Below, piece after piece: positions 47,078 to 59,928 of a stretch of DNA of 64,000 nt. Within the stretch, counting starts at the first letter, position 1, and every line of letters begins with the position of its first letter. Under the pieces are notes generated by a model, which saw nothing but the letters and a program-made list of their open reading frames with translations, had not been told where the DNA came from and ran no database searches. The DNA is from Pleurotus djamor (taxonomy: Eukaryota > Basidiomycota > Agaricomycetes > Agaricales > Pleurotaceae): assembly GCA_029747585.1 (NCBI GenBank), contig JAPEVF010000178.1, positions 1 through 64,000 on the forward strand. The letters run 5' to 3'. A program made the position numbers and the translations under genes.

Positions 47078-48789
47078 TCAGTAACATAGCCCCACTTTCT
47101 CCCACTCAATTCCCTTTACAACCTCCGAGAGCTGTGCATGAACCGCATGTGTCGTCCACCCACGTTTGATCCTCACAGTCTCAATGTGTCGCATCCGTAA
47201 CAACTTCCGATGGTCATCAGCATCAACCCCACGATTGCGTCCCCTCCCAAAGAAATACTCCTCCAGAACTAATGTCTTGAGCTCTGGGAGCATCAGTCGG
47301 GACGAATTCTTTGCTGGCCCATTGGTGTTCAAAGTCAAAGGCGGTTTGAGATGGTCCAAGGCGTTTAGACTGGCATTGATGAGGGTGAGAGATTTGACAC
47401 TGTCAAAGTAGGGTAGAAAGGCATCCCAGTGACAGTTGATAAGATGTAGAGTCAGATATTCAATACGAAAGGGTGGGATGAGGGCCATAAATTCGAGACC
47501 ACCAAGCGAGCGAATTGAGAGAGAAGGTCTTGGAGGTAAGTCGGTAGAATGATGGAAGAATTTAATGTGAAATGACGTGCTACAGGGCATGAAAATGTGT
47601 GCCTCGTTAAGTTCCGCCGCTGCAAATGCTTCCCGTAGGTCGTGTATGAGGGATGTTTCAACGACTGGCCTTTGCGAGGAATCGATAAACGATACGGACG
47701 TGGTAGCTTCAAAATGGAGGTATTTCAGGATCCGGGAATTTTCAAATGAGTCTCCTTTCAAGTCTAGGGTTCTGAGCTGGGGAAGGTGGACATGGGGGAC
47801 GCTTCCTGTCCAAGACGGTTGGATGAGTTGGTCGAGGTGAACAGCCTCGAGAAGGGGAATCTCTTGCAAGATTTGAAGCGCCCGGAGGGGAGTAAAATTG
47901 GCATTTGTTATCTTGAGGGAACGAAGTTTGGGAAGGTAAGGAATTACCGCAGGTAATGGCATGTGAAGGAGGTTCAATGATTGTAGCGCAGGTAATTCGT
48001 TCCACAGGTAATTTGTTGACGTGTTGGTATCCGCAGAAGTCCCCTCCAGCGTGAGCGAGAGGAGGTATGGCGGAAAGGTGGCTGGACGGCATTCCATGAA
48101 AGTACCCAGTGTCTTGCCTTTTGTCCCACAAGGATGTACTGCGAGCTCTCGAATGTCCCGAGTAGCCATCGTATCTGTGAGAAGGTTCTTAAGGCGGTCG
48201 ATAGTGTTCGAGGTTGGGCTGAACGAAGCGACCAAGCTAAGAGGCGCAGATTTCGACCGTTCCAAAAACTGTGTAGCGCAGTCAAGGGACGTTTCATCGG
48301 ATCTAAAGTCGATGAACGACCATAACAAAGGCGTGTCAAGGGCAACTTGTCGCCAGTGTCGGCAAACAGCAGTAACGCATAACCATTGGATAGGGAGTCC
48401 CGGCGCGGAGATGATGTTCTCGTCTCTACTGAGGGCAAAAATCATAGCGAGGATTTCGTCCGGGAGCTGGGATATGTAACTGTGGGTGTTCCGTTTGGAT
48501 CGCAGAGAGCGAATCATTGCCTGGTACTCCTGAATTTGCTGGTCAATGAGACCTTGCGCACCATCGGGGTTTGTCAACGGCTAGAAACGAAGTGTGAGTG
48601 CGACCATCAGGGATTCAGACAGAATTCCTTGCCATGATGTGATAGATGATCGTCGCAAAGAGGCCACGGAGGTGACGGCGCTAAAGTACTGAGTTCAGGG
48701 TCTCCTATTTCAACGACTGTCACGGCATCTGTGAAAGCTGCAACGTTCACGCCATCTTGCCTCTGAGAGAGTTTTTCGAATGTGTTCAT
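47078..48789 (-). CDS. F-box protein with leucine-rich C-terminal region
   Basis: Long protein (about 540 residues) with a canonical N-terminal F-box: SYISQLPDEILAMIFALS, then WLCVTAVCRHWRQVALDTPL and LWSFIDF. The typical role is binding Skp1 and presenting a substrate to the SCF ubiquitin ligase. An upstream coiled segment (LIDQQIQEYQAMIRSLRSK) is common in this mushroom-fungal family. The rest holds irregular LxxLxL units (LQSLNLLHMP, LRSLKITNANF, LRTLDLKGDS, VKSLTLINASL, LKTLVLEEYF). The main exon has no ATG before the F-box. A first exon from the ATG at 48789 (MNTFEKLSQRQDGVNVAAF) joins through a roughly 68-nt intron (gtctga to gcaag), giving EFC|LIDQQ. This start is inferred. Confidence 0.8.
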
Positions 48790-51505
48790 TACAATACTAC
48801 GAGAACTACTCTACCAATTCCACATGCCGAGGCCTAATTAGATGGGTTCTTTATTGCGAACTTGGTGTCGCTGCCCCTTGCTCCTAATCACCTACATCAC
48901 GTGAGCTTCTGGATGACGCGTCCTGGTCCTGCGGATTGCCCTCTCAGATCATTCTTCCTCTCCGCCACGTTGAAGCTCGCAATCTAACCTGCGCTTTCAA
49001 CGAGAGCCTCGATGACTTCGAGCTAAAACTCTTTTCGCCCACCCAAAGAAACTGGGCCAGGATTTCTAGGAAAGGCTTTGCACGTTGGACTCGTCGATAA
49101 CGCGCTTCTGTAACTGCGGACTGGGACTGGATAGTATAGATTAATCGAGGAGATCCTGGTGAGTGCGGTATATCCATATTACCGCATGTTTAAGAGCTAA
49201 TGTACATATCTTCTCGCAGCTTTTTCGTGTGNTTTCGACCTCCTTCGCACCGACTCTGGTCATCTACCGAGCACTCCGACGCGTGGACTCGTATATCGAC
49301 TCCGCTGCGCTTCTTGTATCATTAACAGTCGCTGCCGCAGCTAGACTGATGCAAGCGTCCGATTTCTGCGAACGCACTAAACTAAGACACATCCTGCAAC
49401 ACAAAGGGGAACGCACCAATACCCTCACGCAAAGGATATCGCTGGCTACGGCGACGAAAGAGCCGTTTCTATCTAGCTCGCGCAAACGCTGCTTGCTAGC
49501 CGCAATCCGCTACCGTAGCCCGCGCCCCTCCTCTTTCTGGTCCTTTCGCAATGAATGGATGGGGACGAAGCCTGGGAAGTAATCGAGGAGTCTGAGTAGA
49601 GAGGGAGGTAATAAACGTCTGAGATTGCAGGCTGTGTTGGCTTACCTTAGTGAGTTGCATCTTTCGCCACTTTGCCTCCGTCTCATCACTTCTTTTCATA
49701 GACCCTGTCGCCACCAGCCACCTCGGCTTGTCGCCCCGATCTCTCCCTCCCAAGGTCCCAGTTCCCATCCCATCCTTTCGCCTGGCTCGTGCCGTCGCAC
49801 GTCAAGAACTTCATACCCAACCTCGGTTTCGACAGAGGAGCTACTCGTAGCGAACACAGACACAGCGTATATGTAATCGCACCATTCGGAGGTATTAGCC
49901 GACACTGGGGAAAATGGTCCACCGTCCAAACGCACCTTGGTCGCGAGCACTCGAGTACCCAACCGCACCATCATCCTCTGTACCCTATCCTCCTCATTGT
50001 CCGTCTCCGTCGTTGATTCTTCGCGACTTTGGCCCTCTACCGTTCCATGGTCCACCCCCACCCGCTCCTACTCGCAGGCAACACGTTCGTTCCATCCTCC
50101 CAACAATGAGGGACCTGTACTTGATCAGGACAAGTCCACGATCCCTTGTGCAGGTGCGACAGCCCTGCCTCTCTCATCGGCGGAGGAGATGAACAGGGTT
50201 CGCTGTTGAAGCACCAAGCACCCAAATCCGAATGGGTTGCGCTCCTTCAATCATCCCAGCTCTTCATGGCTAACTCACTTCGCGTCTTTGAATGGATCAA
50301 CGTGCAGCTTCGTGCTCAGCGTGTTGACGCTCTCAAATTTCTTCCTTTCCTCGCACCACGCGTCACCGGTAATTACTGGTCTGATTGCTAGGGACGAGTT
50401 TGAAGGCATTCGGATGGAACAAGCAGTAGAGGAGAAGGAAGGGATAGGCGCTTGGTGGACTGATGAACATCCCCTCTTCGCGGAAGTCGATCACCCAGCC
50501 CTCCATTCGACGCGGTCTGGTCCTATACGCTTCAATACCAGGCCTATGATCTTGTTCGTGGGCTCGAGTGATGTAAGCTGCGCACGTCCAAGGTGGCGAG
50601 GAGCTCTGTGTCGTCGGACGTCACCCCAATCCGGATATTTCCCTTATTACAGTGGTCTTCCTCGACCCCCGTTGATGAAACACCCCAAAGCACCACCTTT
50701 GGTACGCGTACCCAGCCGTAGTACCATGCACGACCATTGTTTCAAGTCCTTGGGTAGTTGGATCATCGCCTCCGCAGGAAAAGCCAGCGACACCTGTCCA
50801 TGCCGCTGTACCGTCTTCGTTGCGACAATCTGGGTGGCATGCGCGCTGGCTTCTGGATCCAGACAGGTCGGCGAAAGGGATGGGAGCAGAAGAACCGAGG
50901 TCTACCCGATGGAAACTTTGCGCGGTACCGTTTAGTGTCCTGTCACCTCGGGAAAGAAGACAACTTGATGTCTGTCTTCCTCCTCCCTCCGCCGCCGTCA
51001 ATATGAATTAACAGACTCCACGTCGCGACTATGCTGTAATTTGTTTTCAGTGGTTCGTTCTCTCGAATATATGTGCCTTTCTCCATGTGGCTGAGGAATT
51101 GTTGAAACCACCGCCTTACTGTGGTTTGAGCCTGAGCTATCTCAACGCTTGGACCCACGGATACCGATCATGGCCAGCGACGACACTTACGTTTCTTCCC
51201 AGCAGAGAATGTTTCTACACGACGTGTGCACCGCGACGAGCCAAATTCCGTCTTTCCTCGCCCAAAGAGTCAACTTCTTTGCCCGGACAGACAACTGTTT
51301 TCTGTTCGAGTGGTCCCCCAAAATCATGTCGTCCGTTACGGTGATCGCCCATACTCATACTGAGCAAGGGCTGGCGGTGATTGATGATATTGAGGGTCCA
51401 TCCTGGTATGCATCAGCGCTACTCGCCCACACTTCGTGGTCGGCAGCGAAGTTTGAGCTTCACCCACAGTGCACAGCGCCGTTGAATGCGATGATTTTGA
51501 CACCG
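48790..51505. other. 2.7-kb region, only weak coding signals
   Basis: Many overlapping open frames. The longest (50237-50935 +) has no ATG at its beginning and no motif. A stretch at 49220-49400 (STSFAPTLVIYRALRRVDSY) resembles a membrane-protein segment but is interrupted by an N and has no partner exons. A 51170-51577 + reading starting MASDDTYVSSQQ looks protein-like but overlaps the protease promoter. No family assigned. Confidence 0.35.
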
Positions 51506-51512
51506 TATATAA
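51506..51512 (+). promoter_or_regulatory. TATA box of aspartic protease 2
   Basis: TATATAA 43 bp before the ATG at 51549. Confidence 0.45.
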
Positions 51513-51548
51513 TGCGGCTATCGTGGTTTTGCTGGAAGTATCCCCTCA

Positions 51549-53300
51549 ATGCGCTCTCAGCTTGTCTATGGTTTTGAGCTTCTCGCGATCGCGCTGCAAG
51601 CCTCGGCTTTGCAGATGCCTCTGGGTCGAACGATTGGTTCTCGGCGGAGACGTTCCCTCTCTTCTCGGGAGGTCGACATCTCTTCAAGTCAGCACGCGAG
51701 TCCGGTGCATAACCGAAAAGACTTCTCGGTCTGTCTTCTACCCGTTCTTTGTTCTTCTCTGAACTCACCCAATCTTTTAGTATTATGTCAACATTACCCT
51801 TGGGTCGCAAAGTATGTAGCGATACTTCCACCTCCTTTAATGTGGATGTGTTGACATTCTGTCATTGGCAGCGCACGCGGTTACTCTCGACACCGGCTCT
51901 ACTGATCTTTGGATCCCGAATCCTACTGGTGATTTCGTGACTGTCAATACCACGACAGTTACCGCAAACATCACGTATGTAAAGGGTACGGTTTCGGGCC
52001 CAATCCACTTTGCTGAGATGTCCGTGGCCGGAATCACCATTCCTTCGCAAGGTAAGCAGCAGTACATCACTATCGTTTTCTGTTAATGACCATCGCGCCT
52101 GTATTAGCTTTCATCAACGTCATCAAGGTATGTCCCATGTTTCGCTGTCATTCATGATACTAAGCCCAGCCTTGTAGTCTGCCGATTTGTCCACAAATGA
52201 GTTTGGGCTCATGGGCCTCGGACTCATGTCTGCGTCTCCAATAGCACGTTCCGTAAACCGCGCATATGGAAAGGAAGTTTCGAAGGAACTCTCTCGCAGC
52301 CCTATCCACAATATTTTCCACCAAAACCCATCCTTACCTCCCTTCTTCACCATGCTTCTTGGTCGTCACAATGATCCCGACGATGAGCAACATGGAGCGC
52401 TCACAATTGGGGAATATGTCTCGAAATACGCCGCCATAGAGCACACCCCGAAGCTCCCAAACCTGCGAGACGACCATTGGGCTATTTTGGTGGACGAGAT
52501 ACGCGTTGGCAATGAGTCGATTCCTCTCAATTCGTCCGTTCCATCTACACCTCAAGGGAAAGCGGTCGCAATGCTTGACTCAGGCTTTTCTTTGCCACCG
52601 TTACCGTTGTATGTCATTGACAGGCTTTACGCAAGTATTCCAGGTGCTCTACCCATGCCCGATGAGCCAGGGTATGATGCCCGAGGTCACTGGCTGCTTC
52701 CGTGCGATCATGTATCTGACCTTTCCATCACGATCGGGTACGTCAACCCTCGAAACTCCCGATCACTCCCTTCCTGAAGTCTTGGCTTATTCCATAGAGG
52801 TGTCGAGTTCCCAGTCAACCCTATCGACCTGATCATGATGTCAACCATAACGATTCCTGGAGATCAGGACCAGTATGCATTCTGCTCGAGTACCTTTCAA
52901 GCTGCCGAATATGCCCTAGGGGCCGATTTTGTTGGTGAAACTGACATGATACTGGGCGCTGCATTCCTAAGAAACGCTTATACCGCGTTGGTTCTCCATC
53001 CACTCTCCTCATCATTGTATCTTCTCATCTTGCTCTCCAACTAGGTATCATTATGGCCCAATTAACAACTCGGGCGAGTTCGACAATACTTCATTCACCC
53101 AGCTATTTCCTACAACGGACATCCACGAAGCTCGCCGAGAGTTCTCTTCCGTACGCGCGGCTCAGATTGCTCAATTGAACGCCACGGTCCTCTCTCCTGT
53201 TGAGCTCCTTTCCAAGCACTCAGAAAGCCACAATACAACTTGGTCTGTGGGCCGTTGCCACGGCACGGCGGACGAGTCCTACATTTTCTCTACATGTTAA
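51549..53300 (+). CDS. Pepsin-type (A1) aspartic protease
   Basis: Secreted or membrane-bound aspartic endopeptidase. The N-terminus MRSQLVYGFELLAIALQASA is a signal peptide, followed by a basic pro-segment. YYVNITLGSQ leads to the first catalytic site, VTLDTGSTDLWIPNP. ITYVKGTVSG occupies the flap position with Tyr kept. NEFGLMGLGL is the usual hydrophobic Gly-rich turn. The second catalytic site is AVAMLDSGFSLPPLP, a DSG variant of DTG known in active fungal enzymes. The lobe ends with GAAFLRNAYTAYHYGPINN. After LLSKHSESHNTTW the frame continues only 16 residues and stops. Related proteases continue into a stalk and a membrane anchor, and such a segment is found in the same phase at 55643-55985. 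So the present C-terminus may result from an insertion. Catalytic parts are intact. Confidence 0.82.
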
Positions 53301-55650
53301 GGCCAGTAGTGCTACAAACTTACAGAGTATATGGCGCCAAGTATGAATCAACCTTCAAAAACTCATCATTGATCAACGAGAGACTAGAAAGCTCGGCGAG
53401 GTCGAAAGTCCTAAGGTCGCGCGCGAATTGTGGAAAGCATCGCAAGGCAGAGTCGACGAAGCAGCTGTGTCATGCCGGAGGAAGACTTGTAGGCGGTGAG
53501 GCTCTGGCTAGGATTACATTCCACCAAAGATTGAACAGAGCTATTTGAAAGGTCAGTTCGAGACAAATCAGGTGAACGCAAAGGAAATGACTAACCAAAA
53601 AAGTGTTCAGGTGAATAAGTACGACGAACGCGATGGTTCTAGCACGTTGCAAAGTCAACAACAAAGGCAAGCAAGACGAAGGCCTAAAGAAGACTTACGA
53701 AGGCCTACAAAAGTTAAAGAATGAGTCGTTACTTCCGCCGTAGACGATTCAACGGCTGACGGACCCTCTACTTTCAGAAACTCCGAGCAGCGTACTTCAC
53801 GCAGGACAAGCCAGTGCATCTGAAACATCACAGGTTTTCGGAATGGAATACAAAACTAATGTTCCTTCAGTATCTGTAAGTCAAGACTATTGTAGCGAAG
53901 AAGAGAGCTTACACGGTGACCAGAGTAGCAAAGGCGGCTGTGACCTTTGGACAGCGAGGACGTCTTGCGAATCTCTCCCGAGCAGACCTTTGTGACATAG
54001 CTGCAATGGCGTACAGAATGGGGAAAGTCACACTTCCTCGCCGAAGCAACGACGGGAAAGTTCTTGAAGTGCACCACTGGAATCAAAGTAACGGACAGTG
54101 ACGTCTCCGGATCTGGAAAAAATGAAGGCGCGGGGTATCTGTTATGGTCCGATCCTCCCCTAACACTTCCCTCCTATTTATCTCCTATCTCCCCTTTTCT
54201 ACTTCCTTATCCCTTCTTTCTCCGCAAGCTCCTCGAGCTCCGCTTCCTACCTTCGACTTAGCTATTCCTCTCCCTTGGACCCTTTCCTTGCCTCAAGGCT
54301 AGACACATGTTGCACTTGGCCTAGTCTTGGCTCCGCATGTTACCACTGCTGCTCTATTACATACAGTAGGTACCTCTAGTATATATACAGGCACCCCAGG
54401 TAGAGTTACAGCTAGTCGAAATATCAGTTCTAGTTTCCCCTCACTAGGTGCTCCGTGCACAAGGTCGCTCCGACGTCTCTCCGTCATCTCCGCTCCTCTT
54501 CTTTATCGTCAAGTTCCATTCTCATTCCCTCTCTCCTTTCTCACTAGTCACTAGTTGACTTAGTCTCTACTCGTACGACTCTCCGCTAGCTCCGCTACCT
54601 CCGACTCGTACTCTCTTATCTATCTCTACTGGAACCACTGAAAGAGTGGGTGATCAAGTTAATAACCTGATCGCTGGTTCATCTCGTCTCCTCCGACATC
54701 TCCGACGTCTCCTCCGACTCTCTCCTAGCCCCCTAGGAGCTTCCCCTGTCTTCGTTCCTACGCGCCTTAACAGTATCACTTCATCCAAGGAAAGGCAGTA
54801 CTTAGTCCAGGAGTATGAGAGAATGGTGGTAACGTTAGGCATAATATTCAAGGTGAACACACCACCAGGTGCATAGACCGTGATGATGATGCCGACAAAA
54901 GAACCCATGCAAAGACACGGTGTAGTACTAAGGGCGACAGCGTCTATGACGATTATGGCGAGCACTGGACCACAGGAAAGGACGAAGTAGGTACGCGATA
55001 AGCAGGATAGCATGATAGAAGCACGAAATTCACAGAGAGCACAGTTAAAGTATACGATGGTCGGCATTGGGTCGGCACGATAAGAAGTTGATCATCGACT
55101 CTTCGATTTACCGCGCCTTCATCAAGACAAGCTGGAGAAAGGTACTTTGCGTGTGTAAACTATACCGTGACCACAGGAAAGAGCGTCAAGCCACCAGTCG
55201 GAAGGATCGCAGTGAGTTTCAACTTGATGTGGGCAGTGGTGGTGATTAGAGAGGAGAGAAGGACTGTGGGGACTCAGATAATGAATTCTATAACTTAGAT
55301 ACAGCGCGCAAGAGAGTAGAGAGAAAATTTAGGAAAAGAGAGAAATGCACACGACGTGGAACTACCGAAGTGTGCATAGGAGGGAGACGTAGGGGTAAGA
55401 GAGGGGAACTTGAACGAAAGGAGTGAAAGACAGACCCAGATGCATCCAGACTGATCTAGACCACGTCGTGGGAAAAGAAACGAGGCGTGACTTTTGCAAA
55501 ACGAACAAATAAAGCACAAACAAAGGCCACCCAATCAGAGTCAGGCGCTAGAGGCAATTGACCAATCGGAGGGCTTACCGAGCTATCCCACGAAAAAGCT
55601 GATGCTAAGAGAAACTTCGTTTCGTATCAACGAGCCTTCGTTGCACTCAG
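53224..55650. other. Candidate 2.4-kb insertion in the protease gene
   Basis: GCACTCAG occurs at 53216-53223 and again at 55643-55650, in the same codon phase (CAC TCA) and 2427 bp (a multiple of three) apart. Joining the flanks would restore a protease with stalk and membrane anchor. The interval has no recognised gene. It contains pyrimidine-rich, low-complexity DNA (about 54140-54750, with repeated CTCCGAC units) and short open frames. No terminal inverted repeats are seen, so the class of element is unknown, and a chance repeat is possible. Confidence 0.35.
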
Positions 55651-55985
55651 GACTCGTAACCACAAATGATTCCGGCGACGAGGAATCTGACGCGGACGCG
55701 GACGCACCACCTGTCAGAGGTGTCCTTTCAGCACAGGACGACAACGAAAATTCAACCCTCTCAGACTTTGTGTCCAAATTTGGCCCAGTCATCGTGGGCC
55801 TGCTCGCCGGGAACGTCTTCCTCCTTATCGTCGTTTGCTCGATTGCGGTGTACATGTGTGTTACCCGCTCTGGAAAGCCCCCTTCGACGCGGACGCTCCC
55901 TACGACCTACCAGCCGCTCCATCTGGGCGGTGCAAGCGAGAAGCAGCAGCTTGAACCCGTCTTCGCGGGTAGGTATGATGCTTAG
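55643..55985 (+). pseudogene. Detached C-terminal stalk and membrane anchor of an aspartic protease
   Basis: The open frame reads an acidic, Ser/Asp-rich stalk (DSGDEESDADADAPP). A single membrane helix follows (FGPVIVGLLAGNVFLLIVV), then a Cys-containing basic stop-transfer (YMCVTRSGK). A short cytosolic tail contains TTYQPLHL. This is the usual end of membrane-anchored fungal A1 proteases. The frame stays open upstream to about 55494 but that part does not look like protease. It could be the displaced end of the protease ending at 53300, or the remnant of another copy. Confidence 0.5.
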
Positions 55986-56327
55986 TGTCGTGGTGTTACG
56001 CTCCTTTCGCTATTTAATGGACTTTGACTATGCATATGGACTTTGGACTTTTCGGCTTCGTAGTTGGCCAACTTCTTGATGTTGCATCCCTGCCTTCTCT
56101 TCCTATAGAGTATATATGCTACCGTGACTTTGAACGGAGCTGAATTATTTGTTCACCTCCAGCCCACTCCCACCGAGGAGATCACCGAGCTCATCATCAG
56201 ACTTACCAGAGCGAACACCCGGATAATCGAATCTACCCGCCGTTCAGATCGCATCAGCACCCAGCCTACAGCCCTGGGCTCGAGTCACTTTCTTCCAATT
56301 ATGCTCACACGCGTCCTTTCGAGTCAG
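55986..56327. other. Intergenic, no gene recognised
   Basis: Spacer leading to the TATA box of the DUF6534 gene. Nothing else seen. Confidence 0.5.
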
Positions 56328-56334
56328 TATAAAA
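56328..56334 (+). promoter_or_regulatory. TATA box of the DUF6534 gene
   Basis: TATAAAA 38 bp before the ATG at 56366. Confidence 0.5.
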
Positions 56335-56365
56335 GCGCCTCGAAACATGGTTTTGCTCCCCAACC

Positions 56366-58025
56366 ATGTCAACGTCGTACGTGCTCCTTGTCCTCGTTGG
56401 TTGACGTTCTCGAAAGAATCACATCATTCCAGGTCTACTAGCTTGTTATCTCGCCTCGGTTCGGTTTTCCTTTCGTATGGCGTGAGCACGTTTGCCTCAA
56501 ATGTCACTGCAAGATCGCGATTTCTCACAGTTGACAGGATAGATCTATCTCGTTCAGGTGAAGCCTATCCTCTCTGTGCCCTCCGCATTGAAGCCGACTG
56601 AGGAGACTTGACTGCTAGGCCACTGTGTACTATCACAGCTGTCGAGTAAAACAGGGAAAACTGGGTACAGTTCGCATCCTGGTAAGGCTCTAGCTCTCTC
56701 ACTCCTCGTAATCAAACTGATCTCCATCATACAGGCAGCGTACCTTTGTTTGATACAAGTCGTTGTGTCCTTATACTACATATGGTCGCTTTGTCACATC
56801 GCACTCGCTGCCTTCAACGCAATTCCAAATTCAAGTCATCCAGAAGCGAGCAATGGGAGCCCGATTAAATTTGATATGCCCCCGATGGCGACCCTTGGTG
56901 AGCTCGACCACTGTGAACACTGCGCTGCGATACATTTTCCCTGAAATATGTCACTCAGTTATACGGCCGATGATGAAAAGTAAGTAGAGTACTATTGATA
57001 CGGCCGCTTTCAGTTCACAAAATGACATCTCTATTCAGATTTTTTATTTGCCGTAAGTGTTGTGCTCCGTCGTACTCCAAAGTCTATCAGTACTCACCTG
57101 GATGTCTGGGCCTTAGATGCTCATATACGTCCCCATCCAATTTGCCATGGCATGGAGACTCAAGTCATACACCAACTTCAGAGTACGGGTTATCCCTGGC
57201 GCCGTACTCCTGATAAATCTACGCTCAATCCTTTACATTGGTGGGTACTTCCTACCTTTGCGTTAAGCCCTCTCACGATTCTCTTCCGTAAGGTATGGGA
57301 ATCATCGCAGCGCGAAAGGCCATTCAGCAAGATTCACCTAATANTACCCCCTACGCCGTCTGACCTCAAAATTGCTGAGTTATCTTCGAGAAGGTTCGCA
57401 GTGTACACAGGTTACATCTTTGTCGCTGTGGTCATCGACGCGATCATGATCATCCCGCTGTTCATGATCTTCGTAAGTTTCGTAATTACTATCGGTCATT
57501 TTTGTGGAGGAAGTGATGCATCGTTCTAGGCTGGACGAACCTCTTTCAAGAGGTTCGGTGCGGATAAGCGTCTGTTCATCCAGAAAATGTTGCTGTTCGG
57601 TGCGTACCAAAATTGTTGCTCCCTTGAACTAACAGAATGGTTCACATCCTTAACTCCAAGCTGCCGCTACCTTTGGTGCGCTAACCACCATTGGCATCCT
57701 CATCAAACTCGATCTCCATGGAAATGATCATGAACCCGGCGATCCCCATAAAATTTATCAATCATTGTATGATTCCTTCGCATCGCGTCTCACACTTTGC
57801 GCTTGCTAATTCAATTCGCTTAGTACCACCTTTATCCCACAGGAATTCGTTCTTTCAAAGCTATATACACTTACCCTACTTACAATCCTCAGCGCTGGCC
57901 TCCTCCGCATCGAATGCAATGTCTCCGAGTTTGCTCAACCCCAGAGACCAGTACCCGAGGTCCAGACGGCCGGGAACGAGGGGTATGAGCTACCGAAAGT
58001 TGTAGATAGAAGTGGTTCAGTATAG
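56366..58025 (+). CDS. DUF6534-type multi-pass membrane protein
   Basis: Basidiomycete 7TM-like family of unknown function, distinct from DUF6533 but often expanded in the same genomes. The ATG at 56366 gives a tiny first exon (MSTS) with a gtacgt donor. Exon 2 reads STSLLSRLGSVFLSYG. Then VYYHSCRVKQGKLGTVRILV, QVVVSLYYIWSLCHIALAAF, IQFAMAWRLKSYTNFRVRV, ELSSRRFAVYTGYIFVAVV, TSFKRFGADKRLFIQKMLLF|AAATFGALTTIGILIKL. The conserved C-terminal motif reads EFVLSKLYTLTLLTIL, where SKLYxNxLLAxLN is usual. It ends with a polar tail (VQTAGNEGYELPKVV). The exon structure is reconstructed by eye and several junctions are uncertain. The N at 57344 lies between exons or at an exon edge. Confidence 0.65.
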
Positions 58026-59928
58026 TTTCATAACAATAACAGTGTAAAAAGGGACAGGTGGCCGTGAAGGATGACTACTGGCATTGAGAAAAAGACAGGC
58101 ATGTAAAGACCAGGAAAGATCCATCACAGGAATTTATATCCTAGGAGAATGCATTGCAACGGCTGAGGTGAAATTTCGAGGCTTTCATCGTTCAACGCCA
58201 CGGAAGATCCAAACATGGGTGCAATGAGTCTAAGAATTCGGGACAGCCTTGGTTCGCTGCACGGGCACCAACGAGGGTTTGTTTACGCCCCGTGCGTCAC
58301 CACAGTGATCGTCTGAAATCGGAGATTTGCGTGCCTAGAGTACAAGCTTTCATCGACGGCATACAACGACCCGAGTTGAAGGAAGGTGGCACGGATGTTG
58401 AGGTTGCGGAGGACGCCAAGTCGCCCATGTTCAGATCCCAAGTGACGCATCCACTAACGTATTGAATTTTGGAAGAGTGGAAGGGAAGTCGTCATTGCGA
58501 AGAAACGAGGATGGAACGGCTACATCGTAGGGACGTCTAATTGCTGAACGGGGGAATTGGTCCCTGTCTCGGTAGGAGGGGAGAATTGTTCGAGGTGGAT
58601 GGTGGGGGTTGCGAGTGTGCGAGAGTGCTTCTGACCACTCTACCGATTCGCCTTGCTTGCAAGCCGAAGATCGAAGTTCTGGGTTCTTAAGGTGAGCAAC
58701 AGTAGTCGGAACGGCGGCGACATTGGTTCGTCTACAAAGTCAGGTCGTTGACTCCGCCGTCCACAGCCACCTTCGACATCCCTCAAATGCAGGTCCTACA
58801 GAGCACGATATTGAGAGCGATATGGCAACTTTTGAACGCGCATGGAGCTCGGTCGACCCTAGGCTACGTATCTGAGGCCAGAGAGTCGGATGAGGCGGTA
58901 GTCCAGAGCTAGGTAGCTACGGTCCGTGGTGCCCTGTAATACATACCACACGAAGAGGGAAACGGTGAGTAAGAGAACAGTGGTGCGGAAGAGAGAGTCT
59001 ACGCACGATCAACGTGCTTTGGAGGCGAATTCGCAATACATTGAGCGCTATCTTGGAGGATGACTGTAGGCCTTTGCAGGATTGGACCGTTTTTAGGTGG
59101 GCTGTAGTCTTGACTTCGTAGCGAGAAACCTACTCGGAGTAAAAATTCATACCTATTCTAGCCATACGGCAGAAGGAAATTGATAACCCACGGCTTTGAA
59201 CAAGACGCTCTCTACGATTAGCTTCCACCCTCTACCCATCTAGGAAAGCAGGAGATCAAGACGAAGGGTCTCTGCGTCCCCGAAGCACAGAATACGAGCC
59301 TGAAAGTACCCATTTCAAGGTGATAAGCAGTTCGTTCACCATCTGAGAGCATTTGCGACATACCATCATCCATCGAGAAAATTGCGCAATTGAGGTAGCC
59401 TTGGAGGAGGAAACCCACTAGACGCTGTGTACAATGGTTCTACCATCGTTCCGTCGAAGGTCCAATTGAAATTCAAGTTGATGATGATGGAGGAGGTTGA
59501 GGACAGAACAAGAGGGACGCAGAAGATGGAGAAGCGACGCGTCATCGTGATCACGTGATAAAGGAGAAATCGAAGATTTTCGATTTTCGTCAATTTTGAG
59601 AGCCAAACGTTCATGATCAAGCACAGTTCTTCGTGTCTTTGACGGCGGATATTGAAAGCGAGTTCACGGAAGGAAATACCGCATCAAGGTAGTGAGTACC
59701 AGAGAACCGTTGAATATCCAACGAGAGGAACGATGTCGGAAGGGACGGAGGAATTTGGCGTCTCCAAATCTGGATCCAGGGATACTTCTGTCATTCTGAT
59801 ACTACGAGACACGGCGTACAAGTGCATTCTGTGACCGACGAGGGGTCATTGGATTGTCGATGCCATGGAACGAAGCGGGCACTTATATCCAGACCACCTT
59901 TCCCATTAGTTCATCCGAAACAAGCTCA
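58026..59928. other. 1.9-kb region without a recognised gene
   Basis: No long open frame between 58030 and 59200. A - strand frame starting at 59545 (MTRRFSIFCVPLVLSS) resembles a signal peptide but lacks convincing following exons. Confidence 0.4.

Noticed and set aside
50237..50935. Long + strand open frame of about 230 codons
   Set aside because: It does not begin with ATG, has no recognisable domain, and overlaps an equally long opposite-strand frame.
51149..51577. Plus-strand frame starting near MASDDTYVSS
   Set aside because: Protein-like but without a domain, and it overlaps the TATA box and start of aspartic protease 2. Kept only as a weak signal.
54140..54750. Pyrimidine-rich stretch as a possible LTR
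   Set aside because: No paired copy, no TG...CA borders and no retroelement coding sequence nearby. Described only as low-complexity DNA.
58620..58700. GGTAGAGTGGTC on the minus strand, resembling a tRNA A box
   Set aside because: No B box follows at the expected distance.
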